Source: Pygmaiobacter massiliensis
GTDB taxonomy: Bacteria; Bacillota; Clostridia; Oscillospirales; Ruminococcaceae
Direction of reading: 5' to 3'
Length of the DNA stretch: 64,000 nucleotides
Assembly: GCA_022778585.1 (NCBI GenBank)
Contig: JALFTI010000019.1
Span: forward strand, 62,001 to 126,000
The notes beneath the pieces are model-generated. The model ran no database searches. It was not told where the DNA came from and saw nothing but the letters and a program-made list of their open reading frames with translations. This document shows positions 38,001 to 45,989 of the stretch, one piece after another. The position numbers and the translations under genes are program-made. Positions within the stretch are counted from its first letter, which is position 1. The number at the start of each line of letters is the position of its first letter.

Positions 38001-38368
38001 ACCAGGCCGGCACATTCTGTCAAAAAAGCCGTAGCATGTTTATGGCGGCGGTAATAGCGCACCTGATCACCCAGGCTATCCACCGCACGGCGCACAAAAA
38101 CGCACCGGCCTGCATCGGTCAGTTCCGGGGCTGCCATACCGCCGCAGGCTGCATCGATATGCTGGGACAGGGTGCGAAAAGAAAGCGGTGTACAAAACCG
38201 GGAAAGCGCGTCTCCCAGCGCATCAAAACAGCGCACCTCCGCAGCCTGGCTGGATTGTTCCGGTACCAGGTAAACGCTGGCGAGACCCTTTTCTGCCCGC
38301 TGACGAATTTTTTCCATTAAAAAGCGGGTTTTCCCACAGCCGGCAGGACCATAAATCAGTCTAAGCAT
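35093..38368 (-). CDS. addB: Helicase-nuclease subunit AddB
   Basis: A 1091-residue protein beginning LIYGPAGCGKT, a degenerate helicase domain with intact Walker A. The C-terminal nuclease site is RVVDYKTGAKEF near residue 960. The four cysteines of the Fe-S clasp are recognisable as YKCSYAYF and SPCSFCDWRTVC. The start ATG follows AAAGG, with a promoter at 38436-38464. addA overlaps its stop by 4 bp. Confidence 0.95.
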   Translation of the reverse strand: MLRLIYGPAGCGKTRFLMEKIRQRAEKGLASVYLVPEQSSQAAEVRCFDALGDALSRFCTPLSFRTLSQHIDAACGGMAAPELTDAGRCVFVRRAVDSLGDQVRYYRRHKHATAFLTECAGLVQQLKQAGADAQSLFRLTEQGEAGEKLKELALIYTAYEAAVSGAAVDQEDRLFASAARLDDSLFAQTAFFVDDFNSFTAPEYELLRRLLCVSADMTVAFCCDGLHQNGDELDLFAPVQKAAVRLERMAKAEQVPVAVPVGLSMCENRSRGLMAAEAILRGQKLSQTESDGLFYTPAPDRRSECEQVAVRIRHLAQAGEDYSKMAVICRDLSAYQDLLEEVFSLYDIPFYCDSTDTVEHTAPAAALFAALSLASGGLCSRSLLALLKTGLFPVSLQELTALENYAYVWQPTAAQWRSPFTYNPSGLGQMEEEDTEILAAAERLRSWLVPKAEAFLERSRRTDGARLSRALYLFLSELGCPNAVESLCSQLAEQGEIIQAENTLRSWDLAMQALDSMATLLGNDPVTPAEYAELLQLLLRADKVGQAPQSQGAVVLAQADRMRLSGVQHAFVVGLCEGDFPLSAAPAELLTRQEREFLAQGGIEMPGGFEELALREQLCLYRALTSAEKELYLSWPYQAAGENKTVCAVVGYLAERLSPPACPINDEDRYGCAKAALAGLAAQYGQDTPLTASLSKALRQAGWQSACEQLEKAACPASFAVEDTGAMKQLLGNRLTLSPSRVESFYKCSYAYFLQYVLRLRPRRKVELSPAESGSFVHFILEQALCRCKDEFVTKTDQELMALAGELAQEYLREKFPPEAACGSRFGYLIERISQNAGRLLIFMRKEQAQSDFHPVAFELSVGEGQEVPPLRLVSPDGILIQVRGTVDRVDVMHREEKTYLRVVDYKTGAKEFALDEVYCGLDLQMLFYLFSLCEAPAGRFAGVQPAGVLYLLADPAPPQLSREQAQNWQPVYQVDGLVLDDEMVLRAMDKEGAGVFIPVSRTSTGKLRRSTKLADLAKLGRIRERLDELMIQLADQLYKGQVDAAPLVHGQSPCSFCDWRTVCRHEDGRRERAVTVKKDVFDNQPQEVKE

Positions 38369-38435
38369 CGAGGCCGCCTTTCTCCGGCGTTTTTAGCCGG
38401 TTAATTGCCGCGCAGCACGCGGGCTTAACAAATTT

Positions 38436-38464
38436 ATTATAATCTTTTAAAAAATGCCGGTCAA
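38436..38464 (-). promoter_or_regulatory. Sigma-A-type promoter for addBA
   Basis: Minus strand: -35 TTGACC (38459-38464), 17-bp spacer, -10 TATAAT (38436-38441), about 65 bp before addB. Confidence 0.85.
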
Positions 38465-38571
38465 CGGAAATGCCTGGCTGCCAAAACGCTCTCCTTTCCA
38501 ACCTTTCAAGATTGCTTTGGGCATAGCTTTATTGTTTAAAAAGCTAAAAATTTTTTATTTCGATTTATAGG

Positions 38572-38604
38572 AAAAAACGCCTTCCCCAAAAGGGCAGGCG
38601 CTTT
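38572..38604 (-). terminator. Terminator after the MarR-type gene
   Basis: Imperfect stem CGCCTTCCC / GGGCAGGCG (one mismatch) around CAAAA, with TTTTTT on the minus-strand 3' side. It lies 43 bp beyond the stop at 38647. Confidence 0.85.
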
Positions 38605-38646
38605 TATCTGCTTTTTGCTGGCGGCGCACAGGCAGCAAGTTATTTT

Positions 38647-39105
38647 TCACGGGTTTTGTTTTTCGCTGTCCAGTGTCATTTCGGGCATCAGTTCCCGGCC
38701 CACCACATTCAGCATCTGTTCCAGCTTTTCCACATCCTGGGGTGAAAAATGTTCTTCCACCCGTTTTACCACTGTTTCCAGGTAAGCGTAGCTGATATTA
38801 TAGTAATCCAGATATTTTTTTGTGGGACACAAATGGTACTCCCGCCGGTCCTGCTGGGAGCGCACCTTTTCCACATAACCTTTCTGGATCAGGCTGTTCA
38901 CCTTATAAGCTGCATTGGGGGTAGATATATTCATAAACTGGGAAAATTCCGCCACAGTGGGATGTCCCAGTGCCACAATGGCCTCCATACAGAACGACTC
39001 CACTGTTGTTAGAGTTGCCTCGCGCTTTTCAAAGCGTTGAAACACCTGCTGGTAAAAATGCATTTTAAATTTTGTGTAAACCAGTTCGAACGCTTCGGCC
39101 AGCAT
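38647..39105 (-). CDS. MarR-family transcriptional regulator next to the fab operon (FabT-like candidate)
   Basis: A 152-residue winged-helix protein. The HTH region (TVAEFSQFMNISTPNAAYKVNSLIQKGYVEKV) is followed by the wing (RSQQDRREYHLCPTKKYLDYY), then a C-terminal dimerisation helix. It lies downstream of the fatty-acid operon on the same strand, as do FabT-type regulators that act with acyl-ACP in other Firmicutes. The ATG at 39105 follows GGAG; the GTG at 39135 has no better SD. Its promoter carries an exact tandem 20-bp repeat. Regulation of the fab operon is inferred. Confidence 0.85.
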   Translation of the reverse strand: MLAEAFELVYTKFKMHFYQQVFQRFEKREATLTTVESFCMEAIVALGHPTVAEFSQFMNISTPNAAYKVNSLIQKGYVEKVRSQQDRREYHLCPTKKYLDYYNISYAYLETVVKRVEEHFSPQDVEKLEQMLNVVGRELMPEMTLDSEKQNP

Positions 39106-39163
39106 CCGCTCTCCATCCTCTCCCCAAACGGCCACAGCCGTGTGGCTATACTTTTCAAAATCA

Positions 39164-39203
39164 ACTGCATGCTATCCGTTCTTACTGCATGCTATCCGTT
39201 CTT
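39164..39203 (-). repeat. Exact tandem 20-bp repeat at the marR transcription start
   Basis: Two adjacent perfect copies of ACTGCATGCTATCCGTTCTT (plus-strand sense) at 39164-39183 and 39184-39203. They abut the -10 element of the marR promoter and lie over the expected start site, consistent with an autoregulatory operator. No similar motif was recognised at the fab promoter. Confidence 0.8.
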
Positions 39204-39231
39204 ATTATATAAAAGCCTCCACATACCGCAA
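39204..39231 (-). promoter_or_regulatory. Promoter for the MarR-type gene
   Basis: Minus strand: -35 TTGCGG (39226-39231), 16-bp spacer, -10 TATAAT (39204-39209). Immediately downstream come the two 20-bp repeats. Confidence 0.65.
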
Positions 39232-39356
39232 TCATCCACCTGTATTGGCTTTTATAAAAACATTTGCAAAACCGCTTCGCAAATGTTGCTATGTTTGCCC
39301 ACTGCAAAGGCGAAACCACAATGAGAACCGGAAAGCATACCGGTCATTTATGGACA

Positions 39357-39473
39357 TTATACCATGCCAGCAGCGCCGGCATGGTATAAACTGCCATGTT
39401 TTTCGGTTGCCCCGAAGGGGCGAGAAAAACGGCATAAAGATAAAAATATAATAGCTGATTTGCAGCTATTATA
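39357..39473 (-). terminator. Hairpin cluster downstream of fabZ, likely operon terminator region
   Basis: Three hairpins lie in the 180 bp after fabZ: TTATACCATGCC / GGCATGGTATAA (12-bp arms), GCCCC-GAAG-GGGC with a TTTTTC...GAAAAA outer stem, and a perfect 11-bp stem TATAATAGCTG / CAGCTATTATA. The middle one is the best terminator candidate, but none ends in a clean T-run. Confidence 0.45.
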
Positions 39474-39530
39474 CCACAAATCAGGGCGCAGCCACACCGG
39501 CAAGGCATATTTTTAGGCAAAAAAATCATT

Positions 39531-40016
39531 TCAACCTTCCGCCAATGCGAATGTCAGTTCTGCGCTGGCCGCAAGTTTTCCGTCCACATAAGCCTTAGCC
39601 AGGCCGGCGCCCACCGGGCCATGCACCCGGCCAATTTCACAATGCAGTTCCAGCACATCGCCAGGAGTTACCTTAAGGCGGAAGCGGGCATTTTTAATGC
39701 CGCCAAAAAAGGCCAGCTTACCCTTATTTCCCGGGCATGCCAGCAGCGCCACCGCCCCCACCTGGGCCAGTGCTTCCAAAATAAGTACGCCCGGCATGAT
39801 CTTTTGCTGCGGGAAATGCCCGCAAAAAAACGCTTCGTTGCCGCTTACACATTTGCGTCCAATGGCCCAGCAGCCCGGCTCACAGTCCAAAATACGGTCT
39901 ACCAGCGCAAACGGGTAGCGATGGGGCAAAATTTGTGCAATTTCATCACAGCTGAACACACACGGGTTTTCCCGGGGAGCTTTGGGCATGGGCAGTTTCT
40001 GCTCTTTTTCTTCCAT
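39531..40016 (-). CDS. fabZ: 3-hydroxyacyl-ACP dehydratase FabZ
   Basis: A 161-residue hotdog-fold enzyme that dehydrates 3-hydroxyacyl-ACP in elongation. The catalytic His is H67 in GHFPQQKIMPGV and the acid is E81 in LILEALAQ, separated as in FabZ. The ATG at 40016 shares one base with the fabF stop and follows GGGAGG. Last gene of the operon. Confidence 0.95.
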   Translation of the reverse strand: MEEKEQKLPMPKAPRENPCVFSCDEIAQILPHRYPFALVDRILDCEPGCWAIGRKCVSGNEAFFCGHFPQQKIMPGVLILEALAQVGAVALLACPGNKGKLAFFGGIKNARFRLKVTPGDVLELHCEIGRVHGPVGAGLAKAYVDGKLAASAELTFALAEG

Positions 40017-41263
40017 TATGCTTTTTCCTCCCATCTGCGCAGCAAAATACTGGCGTTATGGCCGCCAAAGCCCAGGCTGTTGCTCATGGCATACCGCAGG
40101 CTGCGTTTTTCGCCCTGGTTTGGTACATAGTAAAGGTCGCATTCCGGGTCCGGCTGTTCGTAGTGAATGGTGGGAGGCACAAATCCTTCCTGCAAAGCAA
40201 GGGCGGTGAACACCGCTTCCACACCGCCCGCACCGCCTAACAGGTGCCCGGTCATGGATTTGGTACTGGAAACACACAGCTTATCGGCCCATGGGCCAAA
40301 CGCTGTGCGGATTGCCGCGCTTTCGCAGGAATCGTTTAAATGGGTGGAAGTTCCATGGGCGTTAATGTAGTCCACCTGGTCGGGCAAAACACCTGCATCG
40401 GCCAGGGCAAGCTGCATGCAGGCAGCGCCGCCCGCACCGCCGGGGGCCGGGGCGGTAAAATGGTAAGCGTCACAGTTTGCGCCATAGCCCACTATCTCGG
40501 CGTATATATGGGCGCCGCGCGCTTTTGCATGCTGCAATTCTTCCAGCAAAAGCACGCCGCTGCCTTCCCCCATTACAAAGCCGCTGCGGCGCGCGTCGAA
40601 CGGTACGCTGGCACAGGCAGGGTCCTGCTGGGTGGAAAGGGCCTTCATGCTGGCAAATCCGCCAATGCCCAGCGGGCTGATGCAGCTTTCGCTGCCGCCG
40701 CAGAAGATAACCTCTTCATACCCATCGCGAATGCGGTGAAAAGCGTCCCCTACCGCATTGGTGCCGCCGGCACAGGCGGTGACCGGGCAGCTGCAGATAC
40801 CCTTCATACCGAACCGGATTGCCACCTGAGCCGCTGCCATATTGGTAATGGCCATGGGCACAAAATAGGGGCTGATCTTTTCAAAGCCGTGCTCGCTGCC
40901 GCGGGTGTGCTCTGCTTCGATAACCGGCAGCCCGCCAATGCCGCTGGATACAATGACTCCGCAGCGCTCGGCCTTTTCCTGCGACATATCAAGGCCTGCA
41001 TCTTCCGCAGCCTGGCAGGCCGCTGCCAACGCAAACTGCACAAAGCGGGCCAGCTTGCGCTGCTCGCGCTTTTCCAGGTAAAGATCCGGGTTAAAGTTTT
41101 TTACTTCGGCCGCCAGCTTCACCTTAAAATCAGCAGTGTCGAACTGCGTAATCGGCCCAATACCGCACACCCCTGCCTTGGCCGCAGTCCAGGCTGCATT
41201 TGTATCATTTCCCAATGGGTTCACGGTTCCAAGGCCGGTTATTACCACTCTGCGTCTTTCCAT
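40016..41263 (-). CDS. fabF: 3-oxoacyl-ACP synthase II FabF
   Basis: A 415-residue elongating condensing enzyme. The Cys-His-His triad is visible: C164 in TACAGGTNA, His in NAHGTSTHLND, and His in MTGHLLGGAGG. I prefer the ATG at 41263 because GAGAGG is then eight bases away; the ATG at 41269 is only two bases from it. It lies between fabG and fabZ, coupled to the latter. Confidence 0.96.
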   Translation of the reverse strand: MERRRVVITGLGTVNPLGNDTNAAWTAAKAGVCGIGPITQFDTADFKVKLAAEVKNFNPDLYLEKREQRKLARFVQFALAAACQAAEDAGLDMSQEKAERCGVIVSSGIGGLPVIEAEHTRGSEHGFEKISPYFVPMAITNMAAAQVAIRFGMKGICSCPVTACAGGTNAVGDAFHRIRDGYEEVIFCGGSESCISPLGIGGFASMKALSTQQDPACASVPFDARRSGFVMGEGSGVLLLEELQHAKARGAHIYAEIVGYGANCDAYHFTAPAPGGAGGAACMQLALADAGVLPDQVDYINAHGTSTHLNDSCESAAIRTAFGPWADKLCVSSTKSMTGHLLGGAGGVEAVFTALALQEGFVPPTIHYEQPDPECDLYYVPNQGEKRSLRYAMSNSLGFGGHNASILLRRWEEKA

Positions 41264-41279
41264 TGCCATTTCCTCTCTT

Positions 41280-42038
41280 TCAGATTCCCATGCCGCCGTC
41301 GACCCCGATCACCTGGCCGGTCAGATAGCCGCTGTGTTCATCGGCCAGGAAGGCTACCACCCGGGCAATCTCTTCGGGGTCGGCCGCCCGGCCGACCGGC
41401 ACCTGTTCCAGCACAGCCTGCTGGGCCTTTTCCGGCATGGCGCGGGTCATATCGGTTGCAACAAAGCCAGGCGCCACCGCATTTACCGTAATGCTGCGGG
41501 AGGCAAGCTCCTTTGCCAGGCTTTTGGTGAGACCAATAAGCCCCGCTTTGCTGGCCGAATAATTTGCCTGGCCCGCATTGCCATGCAGCCCAACCACACT
41601 GCTCATATTTACAATTCGCCCGTACCGCTGGCGCAGCATCATGCAGGCGGCCGCCTTGCAGCACAAAAAAGCCCCTTTGAGGTTGGTGTCCATTACCTGG
41701 TCGTAATCTTCTTCATCCAGGCGGATAATAAGTCCGTCACGGGTAATACCGGCGTTATTGACCAACACATCCACCCGCCCAAACCGCTCGGTCAAAGCGG
41801 CAAACAGCTTATTGCAACCGGCAGCGGTGGACACATCTGCCTGCACGGTAAATGCCTGCACGCCCTGTGCTTGGCAAAGTTCCAAGGTTTGCAGGGCTGC
41901 CTGCTTACTGCCGGCGTAGTTGATGCATACATCAAACCCCGCTTTTGCCAAAGCGACGCAGACACAGCGCCCTATTCCCCGGCTGCCGCCTGTAACCAGC
42001 GCTACCCGCCGGCCAAAAGACTGCTTTTCCTCTCTCAT
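41280..42038 (-). CDS. fabG: 3-oxoacyl-ACP reductase FabG
   Basis: A 252-residue short-chain dehydrogenase. TGGSRGIG at 16-23 binds NADPH, NNAG at 94-97 is conserved, and the catalytic Ser147, Tyr160 and Lys164 (NYSASKAG) are present. It reduces 3-oxoacyl-ACP. The ATG overlaps the fabD stop in ATGA. fabF begins 16-22 bp beyond the stop. Confidence 0.96.
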   Translation of the reverse strand: MREEKQSFGRRVALVTGGSRGIGRCVCVALAKAGFDVCINYAGSKQAALQTLELCQAQGVQAFTVQADVSTAAGCNKLFAALTERFGRVDVLVNNAGITRDGLIIRLDEEDYDQVMDTNLKGAFLCCKAAACMMLRQRYGRIVNMSSVVGLHGNAGQANYSASKAGLIGLTKSLAKELASRSITVNAVAPGFVATDMTRAMPEKAQQAVLEQVPVGRAADPEEIARVVAFLADEHSGYLTGQVIGVDGGMGI

Positions 42039-42979
42039 GCCGTGCCCTCCTTTCGCAGCAGTTCACACGCTTTTTCCAGCTGCTCGGCAGTTTCCACCGG
42101 AATACACCGCAGCTGTGCGCCCAATGTTTTTTTCACAAAACCGGACAGTGCCTTCCCTGGGCCAATCTCCACAATGGTGTCCACACCAAGCTGGCCCAGC
42201 CGGCGCAGAATGTCTTCCATATAAACGCTGGTTTTCACCTGGCGCACCAGCAGGTCAGCAATCTCTTCGTCCTGCTCGGTGCGTTCCCTTCCCAAGCAGT
42301 TAAAAAGCACAGGAAATGCCATTTTTCCAAACACTTCATTTTTAAACCGCTCTTTCAGGGCGCGGCTGGCCGGTTCCATTAAACCGGTGTGAAAAGGCCC
42401 CGAAACCTTAAGCGGCATACAGCGGCGAGCACCCGCCTGCGCTGCCAGCAGCGATGCGTGTTCCACGGCCTTTGCCTCGCCCCCTATTACCAGCTGCCCC
42501 GGGCAGTTATAATTGCAGATCTGCACAAGGCCATCCTGGGCTGCCTGTTCGCAGCAGTGCTGCAAGGTCTCCTTATCCAGCCCCAGCACCGCCGTCATAC
42601 CGCAAGAAATGCCCAAAGCTGCCTGTGCCATAGCTTTTCCCCGAAAGGCGGCAAGCTCCACCGCCTGCCTGGGCTCAAACACGCCCGCTGCAGCCAGGGC
42701 AGCATACTCGCCCAGGGAAAGCCCCGCTGCATAGTCGGGCCGGATATTTTGCTGGGCAAGCACCGCGCTTACCCCCACGGCAAACGCCACCATGCAGGGC
42801 TGGGTATATTCGGTCTGGTTCAAAACACCGTTTGGATCTTCAAAACAAACCTGGTGCAGGTCAAAGTCCAGCCGGGCCGCGTCAAACACCTGCCGGAAAG
42901 CGGGGTAACGCTCGTACAAATCCTTTCCCATACCCGGATGCTGACTGCCTTGGCCTGCGTACAAAAAGGCCAGCTTCAT
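42035..42979 (-). CDS. fabD: Malonyl-CoA:ACP transacylase FabD
   Basis: A 314-residue acyltransferase loading malonyl onto ACP. The active Ser is S88 in GLSLG, the His is in GPFHTGLM, and the GQGSQ motif is at the N-terminus. The ATG at 42979 follows GGAGG and overlaps the preceding stop in ATGA; the longer reading to 43171 lies inside the flavin-oxidoreductase gene. Confidence 0.96.
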   Translation of the reverse strand: MKLAFLYAGQGSQHPGMGKDLYERYPAFRQVFDAARLDFDLHQVCFEDPNGVLNQTEYTQPCMVAFAVGVSAVLAQQNIRPDYAAGLSLGEYAALAAAGVFEPRQAVELAAFRGKAMAQAALGISCGMTAVLGLDKETLQHCCEQAAQDGLVQICNYNCPGQLVIGGEAKAVEHASLLAAQAGARRCMPLKVSGPFHTGLMEPASRALKERFKNEVFGKMAFPVLFNCLGRERTEQDEEIADLLVRQVKTSVYMEDILRRLGQLGVDTIVEIGPGKALSGFVKKTLGAQLRCIPVETAEQLEKACELLRKEGTA

Positions 42980-44043
42980 GCCCATTTCCTCCAATCTCTC
43001 ACAAGCTCTGCCATCAACTCTTCCACATGCAGCATTCTGTCCAGCCGCCCTACATTTGCCCCGCAGAAAAACAGGCCGTTTTCCACATCGCCTTTTACTG
43101 CCTGGATGAGCGCCTGGGAGATACAAAACGACGCCTGGCTCATTTTGCAGCTGCGAATGCAGCCCAAACACCGCTGTGCCGGCTGAAAAAGACCTTCTTC
43201 CAGCCGACGCACCAGGCTGGTTGCAAGCGCCCTGCCGGGCATACCCACCGGACTGTGAATAATACGCAGATCGCTTTCTTTTGCCTGCAGCATAACATCT
43301 TTATACTTTTGGCTTGCGTCGCACTCGTAGGTTGCAATAAACCGGGTTGCAAGCTGTGCGCCGGCAGCGCCCATTCGGCACAAAGCGGCAATATCCTGCC
43401 CGGTATACACACCCCCTGCTGCAAATACCGGAATTGGCCGTCCGGCTGTTTCTTCAAAGGGCTGCAGCGCCGTTTTTACCTGTTTCAAAAGCTCGCCCAG
43501 CCCTTTGCAGCGCCCGGCCAGCAGTTCCTGCTCTTCAAAGCCCAAATGGCCCCCGGCCAGGCTGCCTTCCAGCACCACAAAGTCGGGCAGGCGGCAGTAA
43601 CGGCGCAGCCAGGTTTTGCAGATAAGCCCCGCTGCGCGGCCGCCCGATACAATGGGAGCCAGCGCAACCGTCGCTTTTCCCACCAGCGAGGGCAGTTCTA
43701 GCGGCAGACCGGCACCGCACACAATGGCGTCGGCCCCGGCTTCCACGGCCGTTTGAACCGCCTGCGGATATTGCGTGGTGGCCACCATGGCGTTGACCGC
43801 CACAAGACCTTTGCCGCTTGCTATCTTTTTTGCCTTTTGGATCTCTTTGCGCAAAGCCCGCAGGTTTGCACCGGCGGGATCCTTTTCAAAATCCGGCTCC
43901 AAATAGCCTGCCTGAGCGGTGGAAATACACCCCATGCCGCCGCATGCCGCCACGGCGCCGGCCAAATTTCCCAGCGAAACGCCGACCCCCATTCCTCCCT
44001 GCAAAATGGGTACCGGCAAAGGCCGGCCTGCCAAGGTCAGCAT
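42976..44043 (-). CDS. Second FabK/nitronate-monooxygenase-family flavin oxidoreductase
   Basis: A 355-residue TIM-barrel flavoprotein of the NMO/FabK superfamily. LPVPILQGGMGVGVS near the N-terminus and the FMN-phosphate segment (AAGGVYTGQDIAALCRMGAAGAQLATR) are clear. Unlike the adjacent FabK it carries a C-terminal Cys cluster, CLGCIRSC...FC, followed by a KGDVENGLFFCG segment shared by many clostridial NMO-like proteins. It overlaps fabK by 7 bp and fabD by 4 bp, so it is tightly coupled. Whether it is a second enoyl reductase, an isomerase/oxidase or a detoxifying enzyme cannot be read from sequence. Confidence 0.85.
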   Translation of the reverse strand: MLTLAGRPLPVPILQGGMGVGVSLGNLAGAVAACGGMGCISTAQAGYLEPDFEKDPAGANLRALRKEIQKAKKIASGKGLVAVNAMVATTQYPQAVQTAVEAGADAIVCGAGLPLELPSLVGKATVALAPIVSGGRAAGLICKTWLRRYCRLPDFVVLEGSLAGGHLGFEEQELLAGRCKGLGELLKQVKTALQPFEETAGRPIPVFAAGGVYTGQDIAALCRMGAAGAQLATRFIATYECDASQKYKDVMLQAKESDLRIIHSPVGMPGRALATSLVRRLEEGLFQPAQRCLGCIRSCKMSQASFCISQALIQAVKGDVENGLFFCGANVGRLDRMLHVEELMAELVRDWRKWA

Positions 44044-44999
44044 TTTGCCACCTCTTTTACAAATGTCCAGTCGGACATTTGGCCAATACGAACAGCCGTG
44101 TCGCGCCACAGCTGGTCCAGAATTTCGCTTGCAGGGCGAATTTCGTGCAGCATACCTGCCACCTGGCCTGCCATCAGGCTGCCCGAATCGGTATCGCCTT
44201 CCAGTACGGCGCGCCGCAGGCTGCCCAGCGTATACTGTTCCAGCTCCATCCGGTCGGCACCCGCTTTCTCCCGGCGCAGGTATTCCCGGCTCATGCGGTT
44301 TTTCAAAATGCGCACCGGCGCGCCGACCGTCCGGCCGGTCACAACGGTATCACTGTCCTTCGCTTTTAAAAGCGCCACCTTGTAGTTTTGGTGAATGGGG
44401 CATTCCTGTGCCACCAAAAGGCAGGTGCCCACCTGCACGCCGCAGGCCCCCAGCGCCAGCGCGGCGGCAAACTGCCGGCCGTCTGCAATACCGCCGGCCG
44501 CTATAACCGGCAGATCCACTGCGTCCACCACCTGAGGAACCAGCGCCATGGTGGTCATATCCCCCACATGGCCGCCGCTTTCGGTACCTTCGGCAATAAT
44601 GGCGTCCGCCCCGGAACGGGCCAGGTGTTTGGCCAGCACCGCTGCCGCCACCACCGGAATCACCTTAATGCCGGCCGCCTTCCAGCCGGCCATGTATTTG
44701 CCGGGATTTCCGGCCCCAGTAGTCACTACCGGCACCTTTTGTTCTGCCACCACCTGCGCAAACTCGTCCGCCAGAGGATGCATCAGCATAATATTCACCC
44801 CGAAGGGATTGCTGGTATGGGCCTTGCAAATGGCAATTTCCTGGCGCAGCTGGCCGGCCGAGCGCATTCCCCCGGCCGCAATAACCCCCAGCGCGCCTGC
44901 GTTGGAACAGGCTGCGGCAAATGCGCCATCTGCAATATTGGCCATGCCGCCCTGTATAATGGGGTAGCGGGTTCCCAGCAGTTCATTCAGCAGTTTCAT
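44037..44999 (-). CDS. fabK: Enoyl-ACP reductase II FabK
   Basis: A 320-residue FMN-dependent enoyl-ACP reductase. TRYPIIQGGMANIADGAFA, the GTESGGHVG loop (AEGTESGGHVGDM) and the GIADGRQFAAALALGACGVQVGT FMN site are typical. It catalyses the last step of each elongation cycle in place of FabI, as in Streptococcus and many clostridia. Its ATG lies within fabH (17 bp overlap). No fabI was seen in the window. Confidence 0.93.
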   Translation of the reverse strand: MKLLNELLGTRYPIIQGGMANIADGAFAAACSNAGALGVIAAGGMRSAGQLRQEIAICKAHTSNPFGVNIMLMHPLADEFAQVVAEQKVPVVTTGAGNPGKYMAGWKAAGIKVIPVVAAAVLAKHLARSGADAIIAEGTESGGHVGDMTTMALVPQVVDAVDLPVIAAGGIADGRQFAAALALGACGVQVGTCLLVAQECPIHQNYKVALLKAKDSDTVVTGRTVGAPVRILKNRMSREYLRREKAGADRMELEQYTLGSLRRAVLEGDTDSGSLMAGQVAGMLHEIRPASEILDQLWRDTAVRIGQMSDWTFVKEVAKC

Positions 45000-45963
45000 T
45001 GTCTTTTTCTCCTTTTTTGCCCTGGCCTACCCGTAAAGTAAGCCCGGCCCAGGTTAACCCGGCGCCAAACCCCACACACAAAAGCCGCTGGCCGGGGCTA
45101 AGCAGTCCCTTTTCCCACATTTCGCCCAGCAAAATGGGAATGCTTGCGGCACTGGTATTGCCGGTAAATTCAATGTTTTGGTAAAATTTTTCGCCCGGCG
45201 CCTGCAGTTTTTTGATGCAGTGGTCCAGTATACGTGCATTGGCCTGGTGACAGATGACCCAATCCACCTGGTCCAGGGTAAGGCAAGCTTTTTGTAAGGT
45301 TTTGTTTACACACCACGGCACCGTTTCCACCGCAAAGCGAAACACCGCCTTGCCGTCCATGCGAATGCGGCTTGGCACAGGGCCCACTGCTTCTGCCCAA
45401 ATGGCATCACTACCGCGGCAGCCCAGCACCGGCGCCAGGCTTTCGCCGCTATCCGGCTTAAAAACCGCCGCGCCGGCCCCGTCCCCAAACAAAACACAGG
45501 TGGAACGGTCGGTCATATCCAAAAGTTTGGAGAGCTGTTCGGCCCCCACCACCAGTGCGTATTCTCCGCCACAGCTTTCCAACAGGCCGGCAGCCGTCAC
45601 CACCCCATACAAAAAGCCCGAGCAGGCCGCATTTACATCCAGCGTGGGAATCTCCTCGGGCAGGCCCAAAAGCTGCTGCAGCTGACAGGCCATGGAAGGG
45701 GTTGCCTTATTGGACGAGAGGGTTGCGCAAACAACACAGCCAATTTGCTGCGGCAGAACACCGCTTGCCAAAAGCGCCTTTTGAGCTGCTTGGGCTGCCA
45801 GCGTCACAGCCGACTCCTCTTTTGTGCAGAAATACCGCTGCCCGATACCGGTGCGGGTACGCACCCATTCGTCGGTGGTGTCCACCTGCTGGCTTAGCTG
45901 CTGGTTGGTCACACAGCGGGAAGGCAGGGCACGCGCGGCTCCCATTAATTGCAATCCATTCAT
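44983..45963 (-). CDS. fabH: 3-oxoacyl-ACP synthase III FabH
   Basis: A 326-residue initiating condensing enzyme. The triad is visible: C114 in NAACSGFLYG, the His in ICHQANARI, and Asn in FTGNTSAASIP. It condenses acyl-CoA with malonyl-ACP. The ATG at 45963 follows AGAGG; the reading to 46053 overlaps accA and lacks an SD. It follows accA by 26 bp. Confidence 0.95.
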   Translation of the reverse strand: MNGLQLMGAARALPSRCVTNQQLSQQVDTTDEWVRTRTGIGQRYFCTKEESAVTLAAQAAQKALLASGVLPQQIGCVVCATLSSNKATPSMACQLQQLLGLPEEIPTLDVNAACSGFLYGVVTAAGLLESCGGEYALVVGAEQLSKLLDMTDRSTCVLFGDGAGAAVFKPDSGESLAPVLGCRGSDAIWAEAVGPVPSRIRMDGKAVFRFAVETVPWCVNKTLQKACLTLDQVDWVICHQANARILDHCIKKLQAPGEKFYQNIEFTGNTSAASIPILLGEMWEKGLLSPGQRLLCVGFGAGLTWAGLTLRVGQGKKGEKDNETAE

Positions 45964-45989
45964 CTGTTTTCCTCTTATGTCACGCCATT

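Larger units (their letters stand above)
39106..39530. other. 425-bp intergenic region between marR and fabZ
   Basis: No gene visible. It holds the marR promoter and tandem repeats (39164-39231), and a series of inverted repeats: ACCGG...CCGGT (39327-39344), TTATACCATGCC with its partner (39357-39368 and 39378-39389), GCCCC-GAAG-GGGC (39409-39421), and a perfect 11-bp hairpin (39447-39473). The fab operon's true terminator is probably among these. Confidence 0.7.

Noticed and set aside
38369-38646. A gene in the gap between addB and marR
   Set aside because: Only the addB promoter and the marR terminator are seen; no SD-led open frame.
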